A stretch of DNA of 64,000 nucleotides from Hanleya hanleyi (lineage: Eukaryota > Mollusca > Polyplacophora > Lepidopleurida > Hanleyidae): contig JAVTVY010025326.1 of the NCBI GenBank assembly GCA_036873755.1, positions 1-64,000 of the forward strand, in the 5' to 3' direction. Position numbers and translations under genes: made by a program. Positions 42,449-53,640 of the stretch are shown one piece after another. The notes beneath the pieces are model-generated. The model saw only the letters and a program-made list of their open reading frames with translations, was not told the origin of the DNA and searched no databases. Position 1 is the first letter of the stretch, and the number at the start of each line of letters is the position of its first letter.

Positions 42449-43786
42449 CGTAGCTCGTTAAAAGAAGTTATTTTTGAAACAGCAATAATTTTACATAATC
42501 GCAAATTATCTAACTAAAAGACGGTTGCGAGTTAATATACGATACATTGAGTAATAACTAATCCTTTTGTATTGTTTGAAAATGGGATAAAAATGGAATT
42601 TCGAGCGAAACGAATAATTCTGTACGACTGGCCTACAAAAACGTTACTGTCGAGGAAATCTGTTCATTTAAAAATAGAACGTACCAAAATAGTCGACTGT
42701 GCATTTGACGTCATAAAGGGCAGCTGACCCGGCCTGGACAATAGATATACACACGCCAGTGTCCGAGGGAGTTATTCTCGGGTAACCATCACACATTCTT
42801 TGTTTTTGGCCAATAACTTGAGAACATCCATGCTCATCAGATTCTTCTCAAATTTAGCATGCATGTACCATGCCAGGAGATGTTGCATGGGATTGCCTTT
42901 CACTCACTTGCACTTACAAGTGGCGCTACCTGGTGGCAAAATCCCAAATTTGTCTCCGGGTAACACCATGACCTAAGATGTCGCTTGAGATTGCATTTCG
43001 CCCACTTGCGCCTATAGGTGGCGCCACCAGGTGTTAAAATCAAAATTTGTTTTCAGCCATTAACTTGAGAACTAACTGCCCATCGGAATCTCCTCAAATT
43101 TCGCATGCATGTATCATGTCAGATGATGTTGCGGGGGATTGCCTTTCGCTCACTTTTACTTACAGGTGCTGCTACCTGCTGGCGAAATACCAGATTTGTT
43201 TCCAGGTAATAACTTGAGAACCGCTCGTCAGATTCTTCTTAAATCTGGTATGAATATACCATGACATATGATGTCGCTTGGGATTGCGTTTCGCCCACTT
43301 GTGCTTACAGGTAGCACCACCTCGTGTCAAATCTAAATTTGATTTCGCTCATCAGATTTTTCTCCAATTTGGTATGCAGATACCGTGCCATGATAGGTCC
43401 CTTGGGATTGTATTTCACCTGCTTCTGCATACTGGTGGCGACACCTGGTGGAAAAATCTGAAATTTGTTTCTGGCTGCTTGTTACCATACGTTCACGATG
43501 AAAGTGGGTCGACCAACTGGAAGCGGGAAGACGAAGTGCAAACAAATGTAGATGGATATTACAAGGCCTCAATAGGACCCCATCCGTGTGGTTCCCGGGT
43601 GTGAAAAGGAATAGGACCCAACGTCGTGATATGACTGAAATATAGTTGAAAGCGACGTTAAATCATATTCACTCACTCACTCACTCACGCAAAGAATATG
43701 CAGAACCCGTTCTGCAGAATATCTTTTGTGGGAAATGACCGTTCATAATCAAGGATATTTGTCTGGTAATGTCCTGTGTAGAATTT

Positions 43787-43947
43787 GGGTAGTGCAATAG
43801 AATAGAATAATGTGTTCATAGGAGTGCTCAATGGTTATTCTATGCACGGTTAGTGTGGGAAAGTTTATAAATTTTCCCATACTAACCGTGCGTAAAATAA
43901 CCATTGAGCACGCCTATGAAAACATTACTTCTTAATTCTATAACACT
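43787..43947. repeat. Foldback element 1 (about 79-bp arms)
   Basis: Left arm GGGTAGTGCAATAGAAT... pairs with the right arm ending in ATTCTATAACAC; the loop is only a few bases in GTTTATAAATTT. It immediately follows the end of copy B of the 2.4-kb repeat. Confidence 0.85.
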
Positions 43948-44376
43948 TGTGTCAATAACATCGAGCTAACCGTGCATTAATTACACGTTTTAGCACGGTT
44001 ATGTGAAATCAACACGCGTCAAATGCAGGTGTTCATTGGCAGATTCGGATGAGCAAAGGGACATCTGCTTTCATACAAGTAACAATCGAAGAAAAGAAAG
44101 AAATAAGTTACAACAGGAAATTTCTTTCTCAAATTTAACTGTTGTTTCCATCGTGAAATTGATTAACAAAGCGACACAAATAGACATATATCCTCGTAAT
44201 TTCCACATAGCTGACAGCATCACTTCCCATTTGAGAGACCACTGATATTGGCACGATGCCAACCGAGCATTGTGCCAATGTCAGTGGACGAGTTTTGTCA
44301 ACAAAGGGGAGAAAGGATGTCAAAGTTTACCATATTATTTCAACCTTTCATCATAATTTTTGTTGATAATCAATAC
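43948..44376. other. Spacer between the two foldback elements
   Basis: Contains TAACCGTGC and GCACGGTTA words that resemble the foldback arms. No supported gene. Confidence 0.4.
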
Positions 44377-44555
44377 GGGTAGTGCAATAGAATATGAATA
44401 ATGTTTGCATAGGCCTGCTCAATGGTTATTTTACGCACAGTTTATTTAGGAAAGTATATAAATTTTAGGGCGCGGGCCTCGCCCTTGCCCTAAAATATAA
44501 ACTTTCCCAAACTAACTGTGCGTAAAATAAGCATTAAGCACGCCTTAATTTATTT
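44377..44555. repeat. Foldback element 2, with nested GC-rich hairpin
   Basis: It has the same outer arms as foldback 1 (GGGTAGTGCAATAGAAT, CAATGGTTATTTTACGCAC). The loop is enlarged by a second hairpin at about 44463-44500 (ATTTTAGGGC...GCCCTAAAAT). Confidence 0.8.
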
Positions 44556-45640
44556 CTTAAATGACGTCATTGGGACCTCATTAAAGCGGATTGGATTGTT
44601 TCCAAGCTTGACCCAAGGGTATAGTGTAGCTCCCTCGCTCAAGGGCTAATAATAATATTTTGAAGGGGGCGGGGGGAAATGTCTCCTTCAGGCCTGGACA
44701 GTTCCCAAAAATCCAAAGTCGGCTAGGGTTAACAATAACTGATCAGTAACCGATTGGTCCTAACTTTGCAGTGCTGTGCATTTCTTCTGACTTAAACTGG
44801 TCAGTTACTGATCGGTAACGATTATTCCATAAATGTGTGGTTACTGATAGGTGACCATTTGTTACTGTTCGGTTGCTGTTTGGTGACGGATGAGAAGATA
44901 CCAACAAACACTGATAGGAAAGCAGCACTGGGTTGGTAACTGTTCAGTACTGGTAACTGAAATGTTACAAAAAAAATACCCAAGTGAGATATTTCAGCTT
45001 TTTAGCGACCTTTCCTACCAGTACTGATAAGTTCCCCTCCGATCAGAAATCAATCAATAACCGAGTGGTACTGATTGGTAGCGGCTTGCCTGGGTATGCG
45101 GGCCTGTTATCGTTTTCACATGAAAAGGTGAAATTACTATAGATATATATGAATGTTTTGATCACAATCTTTGAACAGATGGAATCGAAACCTTATCATT
45201 CTATGGAAAATTCAATTATTCTATTTGCAATAAAAGATGTCAGACAAGATTGAATTTTTCAGATTTTATTATAGCACACGCAAACGTATTGTAGAGCAGT
45301 TACAGCAACTTATATGACTTAAATTAAAAAGTTATGTCCGAATTAATCTTGGTATACAGCTTATGCTTATGGGGATCATTTAGGGGATAGAAACATGAAG
45401 AAAGTGAATAAAATAGAAAATATGTACTGAATAAAAAAGAAAAATAGTGTTTTGCACTAAAATATTTATCCTTCAAATTCCAAGATCATGAAGCAACGCT
45501 GATAAACGTAAATATAATTTCTACACTCAGACCATATATGGCCATGTTGGCATCATCCAGGTTGGGGAAAAAGCTATAGAGGAGGCCCTATTCTTATCAA
45601 AGTTTTGGATTTAGTATTGTTCCAAAAATTAATAAATATC
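44556..45640. other. No gene; degenerate GTTACTGATCGGTAAC words
   Basis: Between about 44730 and 45080 the half-palindromic words ACTGATCAGTAAC, GTTACTGATCGGTAAC and related forms recur at irregular intervals. The rest is AT-rich and empty. Confidence 0.45.
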
Positions 45641-45654
45641 CCAGATTATGAAAA

Positions 45655-45835
45655 AAAACAAGCTTGATGGATATATTAATAAGCTTGATGGATATACAAA
45701 CAAGCTTGATGGATATACAAACAAGCTTGATGGATATATTGATGGATATAACAAGCTTGATGGATATATTGATGGATATGACAAGCTTGATGGATATATT
45801 GATGGATATAACAAGCTTGATGGATATATTTTGAT
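45655..45835. repeat. Minisatellite, AAGCTTGATGGATATAT
   Basis: About eight units of AAGCTTGATGGATATA occur, alternately followed by a short ATTGATGGATATAAC extension. It is open in frame (NKLDGYIDGY-type repeats) but has no other sign of being a gene. Confidence 0.9.
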
Positions 45836-45851
45836 CGATTTAATATATTGG

Positions 45852-46050
45852 AATTTTTTTTTTGTCATTTAGAAAGTGATCATATAACAGTATTTTCGAT
45901 ATCCTGGGTTTACACTATCCTAATTTTGTACAAATCTTAGTGCAGAAAATTAGTCGAGTCCCGAAGAGGAATTTGAACCAGCGACCCCAGAGTAAGGCAC
46001 CTAATCGCCAACGCTGTATGTCGGCGAACTAAACCACTCGGCCTCCCACA
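45852..46050 (-). mobile_element. tRNA-derived SINE, copy 1
   Basis: The minus strand reads a class-II tRNA-like head (GGCCGAGTGGTTTAGTTCGC; B box TGGTTCAAATTCC; long variable arm), then a body with CTGCACTAAGATTTG, and ends in an A-run. It sits next to a minisatellite. Confidence 0.75.
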
Positions 46051-46155
46051 AAATAGGGGGTAGCAGACCGGTATCGTCTTGAAAGCGAACATACATACAG
46101 TACCCCTCTGTTGGTCGTAATGACACAGCTCCCATAGCTGAATATATAGGAATAC

Positions 46156-46357
46156 ATTTTTTTTTGTCCTTTAGAAAGTTATCGTATAACAGTATTTTCG
46201 TTATACTGGGTTTACACTATCTTAATACAGCACAGATTCTAGTGCAGAAAATTAGTCGAGTCCCGAGCGCGATTCGAACCAGTGACCCTCAGAGTAAAGC
46301 ACCTAATCGCCAGCACTATATGTCGGCGATCTAAACCACTCGGCCAAGGGGCCTCCC
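46156..46357 (-). mobile_element. tRNA-derived SINE, copy 2
   Basis: Same family as copy 1, with a better B box (TGGTTCGAATCGC). Beyond it, CTTGATGGATATATT...TCGATTTAATAT repeats the sequence at 45817-45846, so both SINEs are flanked by a copy of the minisatellite edge. Confidence 0.8.
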
Positions 46358-46389
46358 TCCTTGATGGATATATTGTGCTCGATTTAATA

Positions 46390-47600
46390 TGGTCTGTGCT
46401 ATCTTCTGTCAAAAATATAACAGAAAAAGAGATTTGTCTTACTATTCGGCCTTAATCTAGCTCCTTTAAATGTAAGCAAAATATATTAATAATAACCTTG
46501 TTTTATATTACAACTGGAAATAGGGATAAGCACACGGATAATAAAGCGTAATATTGCAGATATATCTAGGCCGACTCTGATATTAAACATATATCAGAAA
46601 AGAACACAAATATATAGATGATCTATGTTTTCACAAGTAAATCTGAGGAGGCCCTCTCGGTGTCTCTTACTCGTATTCGTTGACGTTGTACACTGTATGG
46701 TTTAACAACAGCGCGTGTCGAGGAAATGATCTATACACATAAACAAACAGTGTGGTATATCTGCATTCCAAGTATACGTGTTGGGGAAGAAGAAAACAAT
46801 ACATACAAGGAATCCTAAAGATCATAAATTGCCTAATTTGTAGGCCTCATATTACCTGTATTAGAAAAGAACATATGTAATGTACGTGATATATTGGTAA
46901 ATATCTCATTTCTAATAATAATGATACGAATCAATACGTTAATTAACGAGGAGGTACATCATAATAACAGACGATAATTGGATAACACACTTAACGAATA
47001 TTATATTATCCCAACTTGTAAGCACTATTCACACTACCAGCAGAAATATTTACATCAAGGTATATTACATTTTAATAAATGTCACATTTGTTTTTTATCA
47101 CATTTATGAAGAAGAAATAATATTTCCACTTCATATAGTACTAACGTTTACCACTGATTCAGAGGAACAAGACGAACCGATTAATACAAATTACATAAAC
47201 AAGCGTATAAAGTGACCATGCGTTTCGACAAGGTTCTAGAATAGCAGAAGTAGGCGAATTGTAAATCAAGTATTCTAGAGTTGAAGATGCTGCCAAATGT
47301 TGAAGGATTTACCATAGTGTCTGGTTACACAGCAATGTAAGCAAAATATAAACTATAGGCCTCACAATGTTCCCAATTTTCGTTAATAAACATATCAGTG
47401 GTATTATCGTTACCGGTATATATTAAATTGTAGCGTTAAACCCTTCTCACCCACTCGCTGACTTACTATTAAATTGGATATAGCAGTCAGGGGGATACTA
47501 GATCAATTTATTAATGTTTATATCAATTTATGCAGAAGTAGGTATGATGTCATGAATACTTAATGAGCTAATGAAGATGCAAAATAAGCAAATTAGTACG
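46390..47600. other. No gene recognised; AT-rich
   Basis: No supported open frame, repeat or RNA gene. Confidence 0.4.
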
Positions 47601-47689
47601 CAGAATGCTCACTGAACATTATAACAATTCATGAAACGGACACTCGCATTTTCTGCCGAATCGGACGTGTAGATAAATATGCATTTGTC

Positions 47690-48625
47690 ACGTCGCATCC
47701 GGTGTTGAGGAACTACTTTTATTAAAGGGGCATCGGGGGGGGGGGGACAAGGCTTGATGTTATTACTGAATACAAGTCTGAGCACGATGACGCTCATTCT
47801 CGTGCTCTGATGTCATCTGTTGTTTTATGGACGGAAGGTCTAGGCACGCGGTCTGTCGTATAGAGTGCTATACCAATGCCGTAGTCTGTCCTTGCTGGTG
47901 TTGACCTGTAGTTGGGTTGAACATGGGGATAAGTCGTAGAGTGTCGTCCATGTCTTTCTATCTGTCGCGTAGAGCTGGATAAAACAGTGTAGTGAACAGG
48001 TAAAAGTCATCAAAAGCGCCAACTAAAACAATGAATACAAACGGCAAGCTCATAATAAACATCTTCATTTTATCCAGCCAATTTCTACGTTCCCACTTCG
48101 AACCTGCCTTGATTTATCTGACCCCTTCAGCGTTCAAAATCCGAGTTGTAAATTTCACCAGCTAACGACAGTAGAACCAATCAGAACGTACACATCGATT
48201 GCGAGTGAAGTCACATAGGGTGACATCATCCTCTATTTGCGGCGTCCTTCTTCCTAATATGGTGCCCACTAATTAGGTCAGCCAATCAATAACGCTCTTG
48301 TGCGACCCATTTCGAATTTCAAATGTTTTCGAGGTCAGTGACGTCTCGTGTCTATTTATAAGTTATTTGAACATTGAAGGGGTCCAGATATATCAAGGGA
48401 AGTTCGAAGTGGGAACGTAGAAATTGGCTGGATAAAATGAAGATGATAATAAAGAGACCGTCATTAAAATGTTACTACAGCTATGCTTTGTCTGTGGTCG
48501 TCTGTCTTGTAGTTGTAACGATCGAATGTACCAAGAGGTACAAGCTGGAACATAACAAGGCTTTGTTCCTCATACATATGCTTCTTTAATAAAAGTAGTT
48601 CCTCACCACCGGAAATGCGGTATAC
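47690..48625. repeat. Interrupted long inverted repeat
   Basis: Two arm segments pair: about 47699-47735 with 48588-48612 (CCGGTGTTGAGGAACTACTT), and about 48058-48140 with 48362-48440 (CCAGCCAATTTCTACGTTCC, with flanks). The arms between these blocks have diverged or carry indels. Probably an old foldback or MITE pair. Confidence 0.7.
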
Positions 48626-49520
48626 ACCGGATGTGACGTCACACATGGCTATTCATCACAATTCAGATTCATCGGGAAGTGGGCATATCCAGTGCCAAAT
48701 TGTTGATAGAATAATGCTTAATGACGTCATTCTAAACATTCTTGAGCTCATTAAATATTCATGACGTCATGCCTATATTTGCATAGTTTGCCATAAATTG
48801 CTCTAGTATATCCTAACTTCTTCGGATAATTCTCGGTCGATCACTCCATCGGTGGTCACATTCGATATCTTCTGATACGAGTTGGAACGACTGTTATGCT
48901 CAGCATGAATAGGAGCGCTATGGATCATGTGAAGGTATATAGTGTGTTATGCATCTCAAGACCATTTTGTAGAAGTGCTCATAGATAATGCGAGAGACAG
49001 GATAGAAGATATGCATGACAAACGACGTGAAGACAACACATAAATCATCTTATGAGCTGAAGATCGAAAAGGCAGTGTACCAAATCTACGGTACTGCTAT
49101 GCTGTAGTTTTCGAAAGCTCCCCAGTCCACAATGGAGATAATCATGAAAAGCCTGCGTATTTTCTACAGTATCCGGTATCGTGAATTAAATAACAGATAC
49201 TACAATCAAATAGATGTATTTCGAGTCAAAAACGAGAACATGTCATATCGGGGATTTGAGCCTATTTGGGGGCATTGAAGTATTACGTACGCAGCGAGGA
49301 GGAAGGGGTGGTCTTAAAATCAGGATTTTTTCCTATGAACGCTGGATTAAATCTTTCTCCGGAATCTGTATGTATTTTCCTATGATATTAGAAATGTATT
49401 CAAATGCTGATTTGTTATGATTATACCTATGCCCTAATGTGCTACATTTTTGGAAACCTGGTTCTCGATTAGGATAAACCTCAGTTTCGCCACCAGTGGT
49501 CGTCCGCTTGTTCTGTGGTA
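48626..49520. other. Presumed 3' flank/UTR of the FN3-TM gene
   Basis: No independent gene is seen. The stop codon of the minus-strand FN3-TM gene is at 49521-49523, so part of this is likely its 3' UTR; I found no clear AATAAA on that strand. Confidence 0.35.
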
Positions 49521-49717
49521 TTAAATCGGCTGAATTTTTGGGTTGTTTCTTCCCTCATACGGGCACACTCTTCTGACGAATTTTCCGACAGATTCTGCTC
49601 TGTAGTAAAGGATACCTCCTATGATCAGAACTAACCCCACACTAACACAAAGTCCAACGATCAAACGCCAGTTTCCATGTGTGTCACCTGTTTTACGCCA
49701 GTTTCCATGTTTGTCAC
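49521..49717 (-). CDS. Exon: linker, transmembrane helix, cytoplasmic tail, stop
   Basis: The acceptor is TTTTTAACAG. A 30-bp direct duplication at the exon start copies the acceptor as well (second AG at 49688-49689), giving two in-phase acceptors ten codons apart and a repeated HGNWR. The helix is followed by a YYRAESVGKFVRRV stop-transfer-like segment. Confidence 0.75.
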
Positions 49718-52700
49718 CTGTTAAAAATGTAAATCATACGTATAACTAACCAATATCGTTCGTTTACTTTAATGTTTGATAATTTATAGGTGTTCTTGAT
49801 AATATATATTATTATACAAAACACAGATAGATGATGGAAAAGTTTTCATATTGTGAAAAGGATTATATAAGGGCAATACAAATCGTGGTAAGAAAACTAC
49901 GAAATAGGGACAAGAACAGAAGTTTCTTTAATTCCCTGATTTGATCAACCGTTTTACTAGAAATACCTGGGTTGGTAAGTTCTACTCTTGTTTCTAGCCA
50001 GTCACCATTATGGGATGTAGTGAACGCTCGAACTCTGACATCATACATCTTAGCTTGGAAGGAATCATCAAGTATGAAATATTGTACTTCAGCGGTTAGA
50101 TTAATATTCACAGCTGCTTCTTCTTGATCTTGTGGGGTAACTACTATTGTGTATCCTGTAAACATATTATTATTCCTTAATATCCACGAACCATGTAAAA
50201 TGACTATAATCAGGTTAGCCATTAAGATAAAGGGCGGGTGGTAAATTCAATTAAGAACTCGCGCTGAGAAATCCACTTAATTATTTTAAAATAATTAAAA
50301 CTTAATAACGATTAGACAGACAATAATGGCTGTCGACTCTGGCCCAATTAACCCTATAGGCCTATCTGCCCAGGGCGATTTGGGGTATACTGCAGTCGGT
50401 ATTCATTTTACGGGCGAAATTTTTTTATTCCTACATTTTGCTAATCCGCAGAAAAGCAAAAAAAACCTAGACATTGTTGGTACAATGACACGGTCTTTCC
50501 ACGACGGTCCTCCAAAGGTATCCTTTCGTTGGAAATTAAGTTCATGTCATGTTGCATAGGCGATGTCGATATAATGATAACTGAACACCCTTCGTTTAAT
50601 TAACAAATATACATAATGCATCATGGGCTTACAGAGGGCTCATCATGGTTCGCAGCTCCTTTCATCACTTAAAGCGACGTTCATTTAATTACAATCGCGG
50701 GGTGACGCGGTTGAAAGAACTCATTATTGGAAGTAACAGGCAACAAATTAGAACTCCGTACCTATTGCGGTTCAAGAGTTATAGCGTTTCCAAAAAGATG
50801 AGCCAGCTCCGTCATGTAACACGACATTTATTTAATTGCGAACTCCGGATGCCTCGAGTGTTACAGCCGAATCGCTATAGCGAAATTGACAACTCCGATT
50901 GAATAGATGAAATCAACATGTGACCATTTAACGGCATAATAGTTCGGGAATATTGTTTTTTTAATATCTCTAAACCTATCAAAGCTATATTCTTGAAATT
51001 TCATAGGCAAATACATATATATATTCCCTCAATCGTGCCTAAAAATAGTGATGATTGTTTGCGTAATTTTCGCAAAATTTGAATAAATCCAAAATTTCAG
51101 AAATGGCTAATTATCTCCCAATCTTTCCGGTATCTTTTTATGGGTTCTACTGATGTTCTGTTACCTCATGTAATGACCTACATTCATGTGCAAATTTCAA
51201 GTTAGAATTCCTAACAGTTTTCAAGTTATGGCTCTGTAGTCTGAAAACTGTCGGGGGCCATATCTGGAAAACCAGGGTCAAGGTCACGTTGAATATTCAG
51301 TGACGTCATACCTGTATCATGCACTACAAATGTACTAAATTTCAGATTCCTGCATGTTGTAGTTTTTGAGAAAAATGCGAACAATATTTTTTACATTGTG
51401 CGATATTCAAGGTCAAGGTCATATTGGATCGTTTTATAAATAGCGCCAAAAGAAAGACAATATTGTGCCCACTATTGTTTCATTGTTTTGTAACTGTCAG
51501 TGCGTTAGTTTTTCAGAAAATGGAAGCCGTATTTTCGATATTTGGATGCTTACCACTTCAAAGATTAAGGTCAAGGCCGAGTTCTGAGACAAGTGGTGAC
51601 CTTGTGACATGATGTAGGTCACTTGACCTTATTTTTAGGCTGATCGCATTAGCCGTTCAAGATTTCACCATCAAACTTTGCACTCATATAGAGACGCCCC
51701 TGGAGGTCAAAGGTCAAATTTAAGGTCACATTCTTTTCGCTCATTAAAGTGTTCATTAATATTAGGAGCATCAATGCCGTAACTTATTTTCCAAATGTCA
51801 ACTTCGTCTTCCAATCCGTTTGCTCAATATTGGCAAAATAAAATTTTACTTTGCCGGCCTATATCTCATTAGGTCAAGGTCAAGGTCAGTTGTCCAAATA
51901 ATATGCATAACTTCAGACGTATATCTAACCGTGTACCCAATATCTAAGCTCTACAGTGAGACCTTGAGGACGTTTCGTTGGACACAAATTTGGATAGCAT
52001 AATAATAATAAAAATCCGTAGAATAACAAATAGGTCTTTCCATCGGAAACGGAAAGACCTAAAAAGACGAAAATGGTGATGACCCATAACAAATTACGGC
52101 GGGCTCATTTCAGCGCTAGTATCATATAACTGTATACCGGTGTAATGGATAAGAATGTCCTGGTGTCCCTTTGCATATACTTTTCTATTGCAACCAAGGA
52201 CGAGCACTTGTCCCCAACCTGAGTTAGGAGATAGGACTCGGACACGCTTATAGCCACCGGACATTCTTAGCCTCCACACGGCTTGTATTTTGATTTTGAT
52301 ACTGTTTTGTGAATTCTATATGGATGACGCCTGGCTGCTCTATTTCGCATCTGACGTTTGTTTATGTCTAACTCAATATATGAGCCACCGTTACCAGAGC
52401 TGTTCTAAGTCAATCTGTTTACCTTTCAGGAAATGTTCCGAATTAACAGGGGGATCCCATGAAACCCTGGTCCCACCTTCTGTGTGGAGAGTGCCGACAA
52501 ACCTAGGAGGTTTCATGATGAAGGGCGGGCTAGCGGGATCTGGAAAACAACACGAATAAGGATGACTTACAGTATATTAGAACATTGATAGATACCTTTA
52601 CATAGTCTTCACATAAATGATTGGTGCACCGAGAAAAACTTCCAAACTTGGACAGGTAAAGACATTAGCTTTATGCTTAGTTCTATGGTGGCAGTGAGTG

Positions 52701-52940
52701 AATCTGAGAACGTCCGGTGATGACGTCATGAGCGAGCAGCGGTGTGGGGTGCACATATCTGAACCTGCAGCGTGTTCAGCGGGCAAATCTCCGACACAGG
52801 TTAATTATAAGCTGGAGGAGATTGTAAATTTGGTCACTCGTTTTAGCACGGGTGTCGGAGTGAACACGTATACCTTTCTTAGAACACATTAATAGTATAC
52901 GGACGGCCCACCGTTCACTTGTCAACACCAAAAGCAACAT
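49521..52940 (-). CDS. Type I membrane protein with one fibronectin type III domain (spliced)
   Basis: I assembled this from splice signals. Exon 52423-52539 encodes the first half of an FN3 domain (RFVGTLHTEGGTRVSWDPPV). Exon 49967-50155 encodes the second half (YTIVV, YDVRVRAF). Exon 49521-49717 encodes a linker, a transmembrane helix (GLCVSVGLVLIIGGILYY), a short basic tail and a TAA stop. All introns have GT/AG borders and phase 1, and the joined codons give a continuous domain. A possible first exon (52874-52940) begins with MLLLVL but its signal peptide is weak. Alternatively these are the last exons of the giant-exon gene at 59743-63787, whose donor is also phase 1. FN3-TM proteins usually act in adhesion or signalling; the partner is unknown. 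Confidence 0.7.
49967..50155 (-). CDS. Exon: C-terminal half of the FN3 domain
   Basis: The acceptor ATGTTTACAG precedes 50155 and the donor GTATTTC follows 49967. The exon is 189 bp, phase 1-1. It holds the conserved Tyr of strand C (YTIVV) and of strand F (YDVRVRAF). Confidence 0.8.
50160..52420. other. Intron of the FN3-TM gene; repeat-rich
   Basis: No other gene is seen. GGTCAAGGTCA-type repeats occupy 51240-51900. A short perfect hairpin (TAGGTCTTTCC...GGAAAGACCTA) is at about 52031-52063. Confidence 0.5.
52423..52539 (-). CDS. Exon: N-terminal half of the FN3 domain
   Basis: The acceptor TTGTTTTCCAG precedes 52539 and the donor GTAAAC follows 52423. The exon is 117 bp, phase 1 at both ends. 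It holds the conserved FN3 Trp in RVSWDPPV. Confidence 0.8.
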
Positions 52941-52992
52941 GAACACCGAAACTATTTTTGACACGGGCTTACACCAAACCTGTCCTTGGTGT

Positions 52993-53018
52993 CATTCATT
53001 CATTCATTCATTCATTCA
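52993..53018 (+). repeat. (CATT)n microsatellite
   Basis: Six to seven uninterrupted CATT units. Confidence 0.9.
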
Positions 53019-53388
53019 CCGATCATGGTGCATATCCCGATCATGGTGTATGGACCAAACAGGGACATTTGTGATGCTGACCCTACATGGCCCCGATCGA
53101 TCGACCATCATTCGTCTGTCACATCAAGGCTGAGAGAAATTCAAACGGGTGTTGTGTCGTGAGCTCGACGACAAACAAATTCATTTGTGTGACGATGTCT
53201 ACGTGCATGGTGACCCAGTTCCAACTGGACTGATGCAAATTTAGACCACGAACCAATTCACCCTACACCTCTGCCCTACGGACGATCCCTCAAAACCTAA
53301 TCTTCTGTAAATAATTGGCTAGACCAAGGACTATCGTAAGTCGTCACCATAAAGCGCTGAGAGAACAGTCCCAGTGTCATACTTACAT

Positions 53389-53640
53389 TACAAGCGTCAG
53401 GTCCGTCATTCATTATTCAACCGTCGTCCATTAGAGAATATCCGCGTCCATAATCCAAAGACATATTCCATATAACAGTATTAGCACCAAATTCAAAAAG
53501 ACAACCATAGTATACATAAACATAGGCTTGTTTCCTGCAAGAGAGAAGCGGTCAACAGTTTTCAATGATGCAGGCAAGACATCATGATGTTCCAAAAATA
53601 TCAAATCCGTATCGCTGATCAGTATTCTTAATCAGCTTAG
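53389..53640 (-). repeat. 155-bp mobile repeat with extra flank, copy 1
   Basis: The core 53389-53535 has ends TTACAAGCG and GCTTGTTTCC, which are short inverted repeats. The following 100 bp (to 53640) are shared only with the copy at 57471-57722. The core on its minus strand contains a short open frame with a hydrophobic VLNLVLILLYG-like segment. Confidence 0.8.

Larger units (their letters stand above)
41298..42801. mobile_element. 1.5-kb element with perfect 41-bp terminal inverted repeats
   Basis: 41298-41338 and 42761-42801 are exact reverse complements (GAATGTGTGATGGTTACCCG at the tip). It is absent from copy A of the host repeat, where about 20 bp present in A are missing at the junction. 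Inside are a stem-loop (about 41546-41634, TATGACACCTCAAA arms), a tRNA-like module and a small Cys-rich reading frame. The perfect ends suggest recent mobility. Confidence 0.85.
38850..43785 (+). repeat. 2.4-kb repeat, copy B, split by two insertions
   Basis: The pieces 38850-40256, 41210-41297 and 42802-43785 line up in order with copy A (23508-25980). The gaps are filled by two short elements with terminal inverted repeats. The tail has one more CACT unit than copy A. The comparison fixes the insertion points. Confidence 0.9.

Noticed and set aside
45648..45872. NKLDGYIDGY repeat protein
   Set aside because: The repeat unit happens to be open in frame; there is no start context, splice site or second conserved feature.
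45950..46355. tRNA-Ser/Leu genes on the minus strand
   Set aside because: Two copies share the same non-tRNA tail ending in an A-run, which marks them as SINEs.
52874..52940. Certain first exon of the FN3-TM gene
   Set aside because: The donor and phase fit, but the ATG context is weak and the hydrophobic core is short, so it is kept only as a possibility.
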